Positions 11,052 through 23,349 of a stretch of 64,000 nucleotides of DNA are shown here, piece after piece. The stretch comes from Bryum argenteum. Lineage: Eukaryota; Streptophyta; Bryopsida; Bryales; Bryaceae. The notes under the pieces are model-generated. The model did not search any database. It was not told where the DNA came from and saw only the letters and a list, made by a program, of their open reading frames with translations. The first letter of the stretch is position 1, and each line of letters starts with the position of its first letter. The stretch covers positions 20,798,364-20,862,363 of the forward strand of contig CM073322.1 of the NCBI GenBank assembly GCA_037043015.1, written 5' to 3'. A program made the translations under genes and the position numbers.

Positions 11052-13923
11052 ATGGCCAACAAATCATCCTCACCTTGGTTCACCGATGTTCATGAAGTAC
11101 AAGGCCAACCTACCACGACCCCAACTCGTCCAATGCAATCTACATCATAAGGTTATGAGCAAGAGGCTAGAACGGCAAACGATCACCTTGGTTATGAAGG
11201 CAAGCGTGGGGTCCGCCTTAATACGATTACGCTTTGTCCAAAATTGAACACCCGAGTGATGGATTTATTTCAAGATGTGACGGGCGGTTCCCTCCACATA
11301 ATGGAGAAATGAGCGGTTTTCATTCAATACCATCGTCATCGAAGTTCCGAATGTTGGCACGCCAAGGTCCACCGGGTGGAGACTCTTGCGTGGGATCTTC
11401 TCAAGCTACCCCTTCGATTCCATCAACACCTTTAGTTGGATCAATCTCCGCTGTTCCTAACTTTGCGGGACAAGTGAGGTTGGTGGGCATATCAATAGGG
11501 CGATGAAACAATCGTGATTGAAGATGGTTTTTCTTTGAAGCGGATAGGCGGGAACTAGACATACTTTGGGCAAAGTTTTTTCTATGAAGCAAACGTACCG
11601 TTTCTTTGTAGCACGAATCCGATCTTCAAGGAAGCCGTAATGAAAACCGCTTCTTTCCGAAAACCATATGTCCCACCTTCTTACCATGACATTCGGACAA
11701 AGTTGTTGGGACAAGTAAAAAGTGATCTAGAAGGAAAACTCGATAGTAGACTCAAGGAGAGCCTTCGGAAGTTCGGGGAACTTTAGCCATGGATGGATGG
11801 TCATCTCGTGAGTAGTCGCCCTCTTGTAAATGCAATGCTAGTGACTCTGCTTGAGAGCTTTTTCTTAGGCGCCGTCGATACTACCGGCAAAGAAAAGACA
11901 AAGAATGTATATGGCCTCTATCATGGTCAAGTTCATCAAACAAGTTGGCCCGAGAACGCGTTGTCCAAGTCCGCACGGACAACGCTTCAGTAATGATTAA
12001 TGCCTCTCGATTAGTCGTTGAGGATTATCCCCATATATTCATTCGGGGATGCGCCACGCATGCGATGGATTTGTTGTTGGAAGATTGGGAAAGGCGTCAT
12101 GGGTGAAAGAAACTTTGGAAAAGGCCAAGGGCTTGGTCAAGTTCATCAAAAATCGTCAAATGCCTTTAGCCGTGTTTTTCGTAAACATGAGACAAGGTTT
12201 AGCCTATTGATGCCTGGAAAACAAGATTTGCGTGCAATTTTATAATGATAGATCGCTTATTGCAGGTTCGCGATTCTTTGGAGCAAACTGTTGTAGATCC
12301 CCAGTGGTTGTCATATGCCTCGAAGAAGTCTCTATCAGCTAGAGATAAATTACTGAGTCCCGCAACGTAAGAAAAGTGGTTTTGGATGACGGTTTTTGGG
12401 CGTTGTACAAACTTCCGAGATATGGTGGCCCCGATGAGTGTATGCTCTTCGAAATTCGACGGCAAGGAGCCTTGTACGGGCAAGGCTTTGCATATCGTTC
12501 GTCAGCTCGAGAAGCATGTACTGACGCTATCTACAGAACCATTTTCACTCCCGACGGATTTAGCGGACATTGCGAAGGAGAACTTCTACGCAAGGAAAAA
12601 GATGATGACAACAGATTCTGCTCTGTCTTTGGTGCACTTTTGAATCCTTATTTACTACATGACAAAGAGTTAGCGGATGATACCGCGAGGTCCGGCATGG
12701 GTGCGGGCGTGTTCTAAAAACTCTATGTGCTCCGGGCACTTATCATGATGTGGCGAATGAATATATGGCATTTCGAATGAGGAGTGCACCATTTCATGAG
12801 ATGTTGGATCCTCTTGAGTCGAAATGTTCTCCCTTTGTTTGGTGGGAAATTGAAGGGTTTGTTGGAAAACTCCTTGCTCCGATTGCAAAGCGAATCCTAG
12901 CTCAAACGGTGTCATCGTCGGCGTGCGTGCGAACGCAATTGGAGCAGATTACTCTTTCGTTCACGATAGGAAGCGGAATCGGTTGCTACCGGAAAGGGCG
13001 AGATGACTTGGTCTTTGTATACACCAACTCAAAGTTACTTGCAAACGCAAAGTTAACGGATGAGAAGAGGTGGTACTCGGAGAACTTGGATGTAGAGGAT
13101 CGTGACGTACGTGACTCGAGGATGAAGAAACCCCCATAACTCAATTGGTGAAGGCTTTTCGGATCACGTTTTGGAGGACCTAGAAGATGACCTCAATAGC
13201 ATCCCCGCTATGAGCTTGCAAGATGCTTTGAACGTCCCGAACACCACGTATGACTTTGTTGACGATGAAGGTTCGAGGCGGATGATCCGGATGAATTGTT
13301 GCCCCTAGCTCATTTACCACGGTTTTGAAGGATACCGACAAAGTCACATGTGATAATACCCCTCGTGCGGACTAACTCCAAATACGGACGAGAACGTTGT
13401 TCAATGTGAAAATCGTGGGGATGATACTCATGGCCGTACTGTTACGTTGGATCCAATAACGATAAATATGACGTCCGCCACTGCGGACGAACCTGCTTTG
13501 CCTGCTGTTGCCTCTCGGTCTCTATTTCAAAAATGTGATTTAGAGGTCCCTACAGTGATGGAGAAATCTTCCAAACGTTTGGTGTCACTTTCAAATCAAG
13601 TGCGACCTCGAACAGTACGTTCCAATTCCGGCGGAATCTCTAGTGACTCGGATGTACCGCTTCTTCAATTGGGATACAAGAACCTTCCAGGAGGTTCAGG
13701 GCTACGGAAGAAGGAGCCTCCAAGAGTTATGACGAAACGTAAAGCTCCAATGCTTCCGTTTCTTCATGATAAACCGAAGAATCCCCTTGATGCCATTGAG
13801 AATGCGGGAAAATTCAAGATCATTCATTCGGGAAGTCACAAACGAAGAATCAAACAAGAAGTTAGTAGTGATTTCAAGATGACCCTACGGGATCTAGCGG
13901 AGTCAAGTAAAAGGAGACAATGA
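11052..13923 (+). pseudogene. hAT transposase (DUF659 plus hAT dimerisation domain), frameshifted
   Basis: Several frames must be combined, so the gene is decayed. From 11580 to 12100 the plant DUF659 core is clear: a FFYEANVPF-like segment, a PPSYHDIRTKLL block, the first catalytic Asp in AMDGWS, and the second in VRTDNAS followed by a Cys/His motif (GCATHAMDLLLED). At 12750-13075 the C-terminal dimerisation domain reads WWEIEGF ... AKRILAQTVSSSAC ... DDLVFVYTNSKL, the standard end of plant hAT enzymes. A further 158-residue basic, low-complexity tail follows (13447-13923). Stops or shifts occur near 11147, 11312, 11790, 12100 and 12717. The ATG at 11052 is chosen because it lies a short leader downstream of the TATA box. 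The enzyme would cut at the CAGGG ends of the element. Confidence 0.9.
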
Positions 13924-14309
13924 TTATGCAATTCCTACCGATGTGGATGAATAGACATTAATTACATGCTCGGACACGTAGTAGAGGTCTAGCATACTTC
14001 GTGTATGCTAGAGATAGTATAGCTCGTGAAACTTTATTACCAAACTGTTGATATGTTCGTACTTTATTTTGTCTCGAAAATGTCGGTGAATAGTCAACAA
14101 AAGACTATTACATCATAAGAAATAAAAAACTTCATTATAATAACCATGCATTACAAATCCAAAATGGTATGCGACCCTATTCCGGGATCAGAAACCCTCC
14201 TTAACCGTCTACGCTTCTCTTTGGATTTCTATTACATCGCAATCAATGCTCTTCTCAGATCAATTGTATTTGCTATACTACGAGTCCGGGGTCTTTGGCT
14301 TGGTCTAGC

Positions 14310-17300
14310 AATTCTACCGCCCTCGTCGTATTCTTGATCCATCTGCAAGAATTTCTCTGTTGTTGTTGCCCGACATCCAATCGTCCGCTCTCATTGCCAT
14401 CATCCCTTTTCCGTTTCTTGGGTGGATTAGCATTTTTGAACGGAAGATTTTCATGGCCTCCTCGATTCGTCCCACCACATCCTTCACAAAGGAGTCCTCT
14501 GCGTGATAGACACCAATAACTCCGGCCGGGTCTTTGATCATTGTCGTCCAATGAGTAATGATGTTCTTAATGCGCGACTCAAATTTCTCTACCGCCTCCC
14601 GAAAAAGTACGATCTGCGTCTTTGAAAGATTCCTCCTTCGTTGAAATCCGTAAGTGTGCGGCCTCTTCCAACTTGGCTAGGACTAAAGCCCTTCCAATCG
14701 GCCTATCATCGTACTTCTTGTACTCCTCTCCAAACTCAATGTCACTTGTTACCTCATGCCACAAACCATCTTCTCCCTTCTCCACTCTCTTTGGAGGGAA
14801 TCGGAAGAAACGATTGTGTTCGATGCTCAATGTCCTCCAAAGTTGCGGCAAAACATCTCTCGTTGCTCATTGTCTTCAATATCTCGCGCCCTAATCTCCA
14901 CCTCGTAGTCACGTGTCATCCAAAGCAATGGATCTGTCTTGCCTACATCATGCATGAGGAGCTGGTGTTTTGATGTTGAACTATCCCATTCAAGTGCTTT
15001 CCCCACTCACGAAAGTTGTGAAGTTTCTTTGGAAGTTGATCCAAAGGGAGATTCCATCGGTTGAACTCGTGCCCGGTGGCATGACATCGCGCATCCCCAT
15101 CACTTCGTAGAATCTCGTGCTAATTGGAGAACGACATATAGGACATGATGATTTTCCCCGGGCAGCGCTTGCTATGCAAGTAACATGAAAGTTATGGCCA
15201 CATTGGCCTAGTGTGTACGCTCCTTCTGGACCGAAATGATATCGGCACATGCCACATTTTTCCTTCAGTATTGTCGGTGGGGGGTCGCATGTGTAAACGA
15301 CATTTCGATTTGATTCCACAAAATGCGATGAGAATGAGTTGTATGGCACCCATCCTTCTGCCACTTCCAAACTCCAATCAATATCATCATCTTTTCCCAT
15401 CCGATTGAAATTTGTTCGCTCCATCATCTCCTCGACATCACCCCAAATAGTGACCTTAGTAGGTTCGTGTTCTCGTAATCTTTCGTATTTTTTAAATTCC
15501 TCCAATGATGTATTCACATGTTCACTTGAACCACATGATTTGGCGGCGATCTTCTTCAGATTATGTTGTGCCTTTGAAACCATGGCCTCCCTATCTTGAA
15601 GTCGGTGAACCCAAGCCAACCAAGGCAATATGTTCTCTTCGCGTGGTGTATAATCCACATTTCTCAATGCCATTCGTATGGATTCTAGTTCAGCTCGTGC
15701 CTCATCTCTCTGCTTCATCATCGCTTCCAATTGCATTTCCAATGTTTATTTAGGACATTGATTATGTAGGCAATCTTTTCCCTTCGAATGTGTATCATCC
15801 TCTACACGCACGCCCCTCCTTCCATTGTCCTCCGATTCCGTATCATCGTCCAAATCGATGATTTGTTTTCCTTTCTCCTGCATCTTGAACCGTGCTTCCT
15901 TCTCTTGAATGTCCTCTCGCCTCGGGGCCCTCGCTCGCATGATGGAGTACCTTTCATCTCCGGGCCATCACTCTTATTATTCCCATCATTATTAGATGGG
16001 ATAAGATCACCTTCCCTTTCGATCCTTTCTCCAATTTTTGAAATTGGAGAATTATCTTTGGTTTACGGGGACATCTTCCACATCACCTTCTTCGGGAGGA
16101 TTCAAAATGTTCATCGCTTGCTCCATGAGATTGCGTGAGTACGGGGATTTTCTCGCGCTCATATCCATTAAGTTTGAAATCATAAACCACCTTGTCAATC
16201 ACGGTAATTGCTACGTTATACTTATCCTCAAGACTTATAAACTCCTCCGTATCCTTTATCCTTGCTTTCACATACGGGAGCCATGCCTCGATATCTTCTC
16301 GTAGTCTATAGTCGCTTCTAGCATTCGAGGCGTCATTATGGCAAGAGTTTGAGCCAATTCTAAAAACCGTGGAACCATAGCAAAGAACAACTTCAACCCC
16401 GACTTTCATCTCGGTCCCACTTGCAATATATGGGTTTTTTTGGTGTCTTCCCACTTCATCTTCGTCTCACCATCTGGAATGGTTTCGTCGTATATGACCT
16501 TCGCTACTTCGTCAATAGAAGTGAGATACTCTCAGCTTTCTTGTTGCTTGGTACTCCTTCATATAATTCTTCGAAATTTGACCACCAATCCTTCTCCATC
16601 TCATGAGTAATGGAATCGGCATGGATGTTGTTTCCATTGGTTTACTTGGCCCCGCCTCATTCGATTTTGGATTATTATCGGTCAAATTTAGGCCATTGGG
16701 AATAATAGGGTTATCTCGGAATGAGAGGGGAGAGTACCTCTTCCACTACATTCTCTAAGTCCCCACGTGATCTTGCACCGCATTCGCCTCTTCCAATGAT
16801 CGCTCTCCAATCGTTTACATCCCGAAGCCTATCAACTGCAGATTGTTCGTTTGATAGACCATCCGTGGCAAGAGGAATGTCCGTATCCTTTGTAACGACA
16901 TTCTCATCTTCCGTTGTATCCTCTTGACCTTTGTTTTTTTTTTTTTTTTCTCAAAACCTCCAAAATATGCTTTGTCAAGGCGGATTGTGGATCAAAGCAA
17001 TCCGGGATATGCTTCGCTTCCTTTCAATGCGAAGCGGAAATTGAGTATTAGTTTGGTACGTGCTCCAATTTATCTTCCATTTGTAGTATCAACTCAAAGA
17101 TATACCATTGCCAACAATTGGTAACAAAAGTACCCTTTTGTTTTGGCACGATCCCGAACAAGGCCCGCCATACTTCCTCCTCGCACACGGTGGATAAAGT
17201 GATCATCCTTGCATGTTGCCGGGTTGCAACAAAAAAAGTTCTTGGTATGAATCGCATGACATTCTTTAGGCCAAAGCTTGCCAATGTGAAACATCTTCAC

Positions 17301-17503
17301 ATATTTCTTGCAAATTTGAGCGGTCCAATACTCCGTCACCTCCGATTCCCAACCGCGTTCCACTTTAATGTCTTCGTTCTCTAAAATCTCCCAATTCACC
17401 CATGAGTTGCACCTTTTTGTTTATTCCTCTTCTTAGGCGCCTCTCGCGATATCATCGAATTCTCCACCTCCATACTCGTGTTCACGTTCTCGATCGACGT
17501 CAT
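14310..17503 (-). pseudogene. Transposon-borne RING-H2 protein gene
   Basis: Starting at the ATG at 17503, the frame gives a short Lys-rich leader, then a module with KGxxxNWE ... GWE ... CKKYVKM ... KLWP and a Cys/His cluster (about 17399-17230). After frame changes come an acidic region (IIDLDDDTESED, about 15850) and a charged helical stretch. A complete RING-H2 follows at about 15260-15130: CGMC, then CGHNFHVTC, then CPIC, with spacing C-x2-C-x14-C-x-H-x2-H-x2-C-x10-C-x2-C. A conserved-looking tail reads to about 14310. RING-H2 domains usually recruit E2 enzymes as ubiquitin ligases. Several stops and shifts mean this copy is probably dead, although the 250-residue RING part is open. It faces the transposase gene and shares its N-terminal module with the Y/G-rich gene at 23350. 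Confidence 0.75.
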
Positions 17504-17677
17504 CGTGCAAGTATCACCGAAGGGTCCACGGGACGGCAACGGCCGCAACAAATGTGAAAAAAACGACCCCTTCTCCTCTCCAACTAGAATGCAAAGCAGG
17601 GCGCCTTAGCAAATCGAGGCAATTCAATTGGGTTACCATGAGGAGAGGAAGTGGTGGAAAATGAAGCCGACGGCCCT

Positions 17678-17683
17678 TTATAG
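17678..17683 (-). promoter_or_regulatory. TATA box of the RING gene
   Basis: On the minus strand it reads CTATAAAGGG. It lies at the inner edge of the GC array and is followed by the leader GGCTTCATTTTCCACCACTTCC, similar to the leaders of the other three genes. Confidence 0.65.
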
Positions 17684-17689
17684 TGCCCT

Positions 17690-18045
17690 CATGCCGGACC
17701 GCCGACCAACCGACCGCCTAGCCAGCCGTCTGAGCCCCCGAAAGCCCGGGCTTGGCCATCGGACCGGCCGTCCGGTCCCGGACCTGCCGACCGCCCGGAC
17801 TGCGACCGCCCCGGGACTGACCCCGACCCGGACCTGCCGACCGCCCCCCGGACCTGCCGACCGCCCCCCCGGACCTGCCGACCGCCCCCCGGACCTGCCG
17901 ACCGACCCCCGGACCGGCCGTGGGGCCATCGGGACCGTCCGATTGATCGCCCGGACCGCCCGGGCCTGGCCGACCGACCCTGACGGCCGAACCTTCGCAG
18001 GCCGGGCCTGGCGGAGCGGCCGCCGGCCGCCCCTCTAAACCCTAA
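17690..18045. repeat. GC-rich CCGACC array, inner left
   Basis: Like the end arrays it consists of CCGACC/GGACCTGCCGACC units. It includes five near-perfect tandem copies of ggacctgccgaccgccccc at 17840-17910. No CAGGGTTGTCA terminus lies beyond it, so it does not look like the end of a separate element. Confidence 0.85.
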
Positions 18046-20796
18046 CCCCAAAATTTGTTGTGCCCCTTTACAAACCCTAGGCATCAACCAATGAAGATCT
18101 ATCTATCTCTAAAATATTAAATTTGGGCCCTCGAAGTGGGCATTAGGACTTTATATTGCAAGATCCACTCTATGACCCACTTTGTAAAGTAGAGCTAAAG
18201 TTAAGGCACACTTTAAGTCCAAGTGGGCTCAACTCCAAATGGGCCCAACTTCAAATGGCCTCTAGTATAAAGTAGCCGTAAAAAGTGCCAAAACCCCTCA
18301 AAACCAACTTGTTATGAATTTCACTTCAATCCGAAAATGATGAAATTTAGTAGATTCTCTTGTGCACTAATAAATTATCATCTCGCAATCTATGAGGCTC
18401 TATGAATCAAACTTTTATGCACATGACTTACAAGAGTATGTTTTTTAGGGCATCCTCAATGGAGACTAAATAACGGCCCTTTGTACCAAATTCTATGTTT
18501 TGAGTGATTTTGAATTAAAAAATACAATTACCAACGTAAGAAGCGCATGTAAAAAAACGTGAGATAGATCTCAAGAAATAAGAAATGTGGATAAAATTTT
18601 ATTCCCAAATTGTGTAAACTTTCCCTACAAATTTAAAGTTGTTTTATTTAAATTTGTTTTAGGTTTTTTTTAAAAAATTAGACCTAGCTGCTTAAAAGTT
18701 TCTACTTAACCGTCTCCCTTGCAACGAATTTCTTATACTAATAGGATAATTATAAACTGGTAATTACTGTTCTTCAAGAAGATAGATAGATACAAACTCC
18801 AATTTTCATATCGAATATAACAATTGTATATAAATATAACCAAAGAACTCACGACAAAAAATAGTCTCTTCCATCTTACCCATGAGTTTATATATCCACC
18901 TAAAAGTCTTTCTATAGTCTTTTACTTTCCAATTTCTAAAAACAAATCTTATTAATAGATCAATTATAGAAATCTAACTCTTCATGTATGTAAACCATTT
19001 ATATTTAAAGTAGGATATGTATATTTACGTATATACTATGTATTAATAAATTAGAATATGTATATTTATGTATGTACTTTATGTTTCATAGTATAATATG
19101 TATATGAAGGTATATATTATATGTAATATATATTATAATTGTATCGTATTATTGTTGAATTTATTATAAATATAATATTTCCTGTATACATCAATACATG
19201 TATAGTATATATACTTATGTATGTACTTTTTGATTTATAGTTCTCGCACACAAAGTAGAATTGATTTGCTTTACCTCTAAATATGTATTTAAGTAGAACC
19301 ACTATTTATATAGAACTTGTTTACCTCTAAATAAAATCTTAGCATTAAATCGCTATTTATGTAGAGTGACTTTACCTCTAAATATGTTTTTAGCAAAAAC
19401 CGCTCTATCTTTACCGTATAGTGTATATATATTATTTATTTTATTATTTTCATTTTAGAGGGGACCCCAGTTAAGAACCAACATCCCGGATGAGACTATA
19501 ACATGTCCAATATATAATAAAGGAATTAGCCTACAAAGGTTTGTAAAATAATGTATTGGATATGGAAAAATAAAAATATTAGCTAGGGGAAATTAATAAA
19601 TCCTAGACCATGAACCTTATATCCTATGCTCAAGTGATTTCATCCACAATATACTCTAAATGAAAAAGCAATGGCTATTCAAATCATTCTATTCCCTAAT
19701 CAATCCATCAAAGTTTCTAATATAAGAATAATCAACTTCATTTAACATAAAATAGAAGTACTATACGTGTACAAGATCAAATATGATTATAACTTTATAA
19801 GTTAATGCCGTTATTGCCATATGTTAAAAACTTATAGGGTGCGATATTTTTATTAATTTATTTGTAACGCTTTTTACTTCTCTTAATTTATGATCACAAT
19901 ATAGAAAACAATAGAATCAGTATATCAATTACCTTTACAAGAGGTAAATAAATAATTACTCAAATTAATACACAACGATGAAATTATTTCTAAATGCACA
20001 TGAAATAATATAGACCATAAAATGTGGACAACTTAAGGGCTAAATAGGAAGTTTAAATATTGACTAATACGGTAATACCAAAGTTATGAAAACAAAATAC
20101 TCACACATGCTCACCTACATTTAATATATACTTAGATCTCTCCAATGTTAGACATAAGTATACTCTCATCAAGGAATAGGTAAAAAGTCCGGAAAGTGAT
20201 ATGAGAGGATTTAGGGCCACCTCAAAGTGCACAATAGGGGCCAAGCCATTAATGGGGCCAATACATGAAAACATCTCCTTGTGAGAATGGATCAATATTT
20301 GACAAAAGTTGGGACATTCAAGAAATGAATGAAAATTCATGGCCTAAAAGCGTTCTCTTCATTCAAATTAAGAAAGAATATTTGTAAGAAATAAAATCAA
20401 TGAGAACAAATCTAAAACATGGACTCTCGCTAATAATAAGAATTGGCCCCATAACCTTCGTTTTCCTTCTAGAAAAAATGGGCACCAACTCCCAACACCT
20501 TCACTAATGGGGGAATAGGCATGGGAGATATGTTGGCCTTGACTCCTCTTGCAAGGAGTCCCTTATTATAGAATTATTTGGAGCCTAGAGTATCTTTGTC
20601 ATAAAACATTCTTGTTTCTGACAAAGAGATCTTCCCGACATTCCCTTGTCAGAACATTCCCTACCCCGATTTAGACGCCACGTGTACGCGAGACGCTAAA
20701 TATAGAAATGCAAATATGCAATGCAGGGAAGTGAGAGAAGTTGAGGAAACGGGAGTTCTGGCCTTCTGGGGAGAGGCAAGAAGAGGAGGGGGAGGG

Positions 20797-20980
20797 AGGT
20801 ACGCCGGCCGACCGCAGGCCGGCCGGCCGGCCGGTCTCCGGGCCGGTCCCCGGTCGCTCGGCCGGTCCGCGGTCGCCGGGCCGGTCGGTAGGCCGGTCAT
20901 GCGGTCGGTCCCATCGGTCGGCCGGGCACGAGCGGCCCAGATTGACCGATCGTACATCGCCATCGCCCGCTTCGGGTTTT
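20797..20980. repeat. Orphan GC-rich GGCCGGTC array
   Basis: This 180-bp block of CCGGCCGG/GGTCGG motifs lies in the middle of the AT-rich spacer. Unlike the four other arrays it has no convincing TATA box on either side and no reading frame beyond it. It may be the remnant of a fifth promoter or end module. Confidence 0.7.
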
Positions 20981-21188
20981 TCTTTTTTTTTTTTTATTCT
21001 TAGTTTCCATTGTGTTCCTGGAATCTTTCAAAATTACATAGGATCCTTTTTAAATTTTAATCCCTCTCAGATTTCTGTTATTAGATTCTCAGTGATTATT
21101 ACACAATGAAAAAAGGAATCCTATGTTGATTTGTGAAATGCTATATATTCTTTATTCACGGATATTGGTTTAGTGGTTTAGGGTTCCG

Positions 21189-21230
21189 GGTTTAGGGTTT
21201 AGGGTTTAGGGTTTAGGTTTATGGTTTACT
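21189..21230. repeat. Short interstitial telomere-like repeat (TTTAGGG)
   Basis: Three to four perfect GTTTAGG/TTTAGGG units with degenerate neighbours. This is the plant-type telomere motif, and it supports a plant source. It is too short to be a real telomere. Confidence 0.85.
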
Positions 21231-22923
21231 TAGAGATTTCATGATTGCAGTAGCTTTGTTATATGAATTTTCACTTTAATCTAGAAGTGATGAAATTTCG
21301 TAAATTCTCTTGTGTACTAACATATTATGATCTCGTAGTGTATGAGGTTATATGACTCAACTTTGGGGCACATGACCTACAACTATAACTCTATTTCAAT
21401 ATTGCATGGTTGAGAATGTAAGTTGAGGATCCTCATTTTAATATAGGACCCTTATTTTGGAAATGCGACATTTGGTAAAAAATGGACATTAGGTTTGGGG
21501 AGTCTATAATCTTAGATGCTATGTTGAATGTTGAAAATACTATCAATATATTCCTTGCAACAAACTCGTGATTTATTCCATGTCAATAATAATAACAATG
21601 CGATGGAGAAAAGTGGCATTCTAATTGATTAAAAATATAAATCAATACTACACCATGCATACACGAATCCCTTATTTTCATTCCACACACAATTGAGTTT
21701 CCAAAGATTTCCAACACCAATCTTTATAAGTTGATGCGATATGTTAAAAACTTTTAGAGTTGGATATTTTCAAAAATTTATTTGTCTCCTTTTTACTTCT
21801 CTTTATTTGTGATTGCGAAATAGAAAACAATAGAGTCCTCTTTCTATTACCTTTGTAAGAGGTAAATAAATAATTATTCAAATAAATACAATAAAAAAAT
21901 GGTACTAATAAATATGGAAAAAGAATATGTGCAAATTAAGTACAATGATATGTACTACATTATAAATATACTCCTACCTTAGTTCAAGGGTGTCAAACAA
22001 AAATAGCCAATAATAGAATGAGTTGTTTAGGCATAATGTTTTTTCAGTTAAGCCTATTCTTATGTCTAAATGTGGTCAATGTAAGGCCTAACACGGTAAT
22101 ACCAAAGTTATGAAACTAAATGGTCACACATGCTCTATAAGTCTATTACAATATTACATGTTTGAGAATGTAAATTGTGCATCTTCATTTCAATATAGGA
22201 CCCTTCATTTGATAATGCGTCATTTGGTTAAAAATAGGCACTACGTTTGGGGAGTATATAATCTTAGATCCAATTGGCAAAAAAAAAAAAACTTATTTTG
22301 TTCCTTTAAGTCATTTTGAAGTATTCTAATTATAATGTGAATAAGAATGAAATTAGAAAATACGAGTAATTATTATATACGGTATAAATAAAAAACCACG
22401 TCTATTTACATAAAACCTCATCATTGACATGGAAGACACAAATTAGGATATAGTAGATTCTATCATCCCTGGTTCTAAATTTGGGACGCATGTATGTATA
22501 ATGAAATTTATATGTTATATGTTTTATACGTACACATATTTTCATGAACGCCAATAGCCTTCTATTATAGTTCATGAGAAAATATATTTTTAAGCTAATA
22601 CATGTTCATTGTAAGTTTGTAACCCTTAACCTCAAATGCCCAAGGGGGTGTAGACTCTAGAGCCTAGAAACACACGTTTTGCAAAGTGCAAGAGATGAAA
22701 ATAAAGGTTAGCAATCTAGATCCCAACCGTACAACATTGTAGAAGACTTGGTTTAGGTCATGTGGAGGAAATTTGGACTCCAAGACTAGAACTATTAAAA
22801 AAAAATTCCTTTCTTTGTGGGCCATGGGAAAGCATGCCTCATGTTTGAAAAAATCCAAAAAACAAGACTTGGTTCTCCATCGCGTTCATTTTCTTCTCCC
22901 TATGGAAACCCAACAGTTGTTTA

Positions 22924-22925
<2 letters not shown>

Positions 22926-22973
<48 letters not shown>
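22926..22973. repeat. 48-nt poly(A) run
   Basis: An uninterrupted A run directly borders the inner right GC array. It may be a retroposed tail or a slippage-grown A tract; no retroposed gene is seen to its left. Confidence 0.95.
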
Positions 22974-22974
<1 letters not shown>

Positions 22975-22987
22975 AACAAAAAAACAA

Positions 22988-23275
22988 AGCCCCCGGGACG
23001 GGGACGGGGGCGGCCGACCGCGGGACGGCCGGCGACCGCCCTCGCCCCCCGTCGGACGGCGGCCGTCGGATCCGTCGGCCGCGACGGATCGGTCGGCGCG
23101 ATAGCCCGACCGATCCGGCGGCCGCGACGGATCTGTCGACCGACGGGCGGCTCGCATCGGCCGCCAATGCGGCCATCGGATTGGCCGACGATCCTGGCCG
23201 ACCGATGGCGGAATCGACCGCGGCCGACGGAGATCGGACGGCCGGGAAACGGGCGAATGCCGACCGCCGCGATCG
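22988..23275. repeat. GC-rich array, inner right
   Basis: Dense CGGCCGACC/GATCGG motifs, variants of the other arrays. It lies directly upstream of a TATA box (23277) and the Y/G-rich gene. Confidence 0.85.
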
Positions 23276-23276
23276 G

Positions 23277-23288
23277 TATAAATAAATA
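23277..23288 (+). promoter_or_regulatory. TATA box of the Y/G-rich gene
   Basis: TATAAATAAATA at the inner edge of the GC array, followed by the leader GGGCTCATTTCTTCTCACTCG, similar to the leaders of the other three genes in the element. Confidence 0.7.
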
Positions 23289-23349
23289 GCCGACCGGGCT
23301 CATTTCTTCTCACTCGTGCGCCTGCCCGTGTTGTGGTTTTCCATGTCGA

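Larger units (their letters stand above)
18046..22925. other. AT-rich spacer of the hAT element with internal duplication
   Basis: No gene is visible. Blocks at 18310-18440, 19770-19983 and 20060-20105 recur in the same order and orientation at 21265-21385, 21717-21900 and 22090-22143. The spacer thus holds two diverged copies of one sequence. Related blocks occur at 45550-45710 and 55720-55860, so this is a dispersed repeat. It could be original to the hAT element or inserted later. Confidence 0.6.

Noticed and set aside
21189-21230. True telomere or subtelomere
   Set aside because: Only three to four clean units, embedded in transposon sequence.
22773-23285. 170-codon frame with a Lys tract
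   Set aside because: The Lys run is the poly(A) stretch and the rest is the GC array. No family features.
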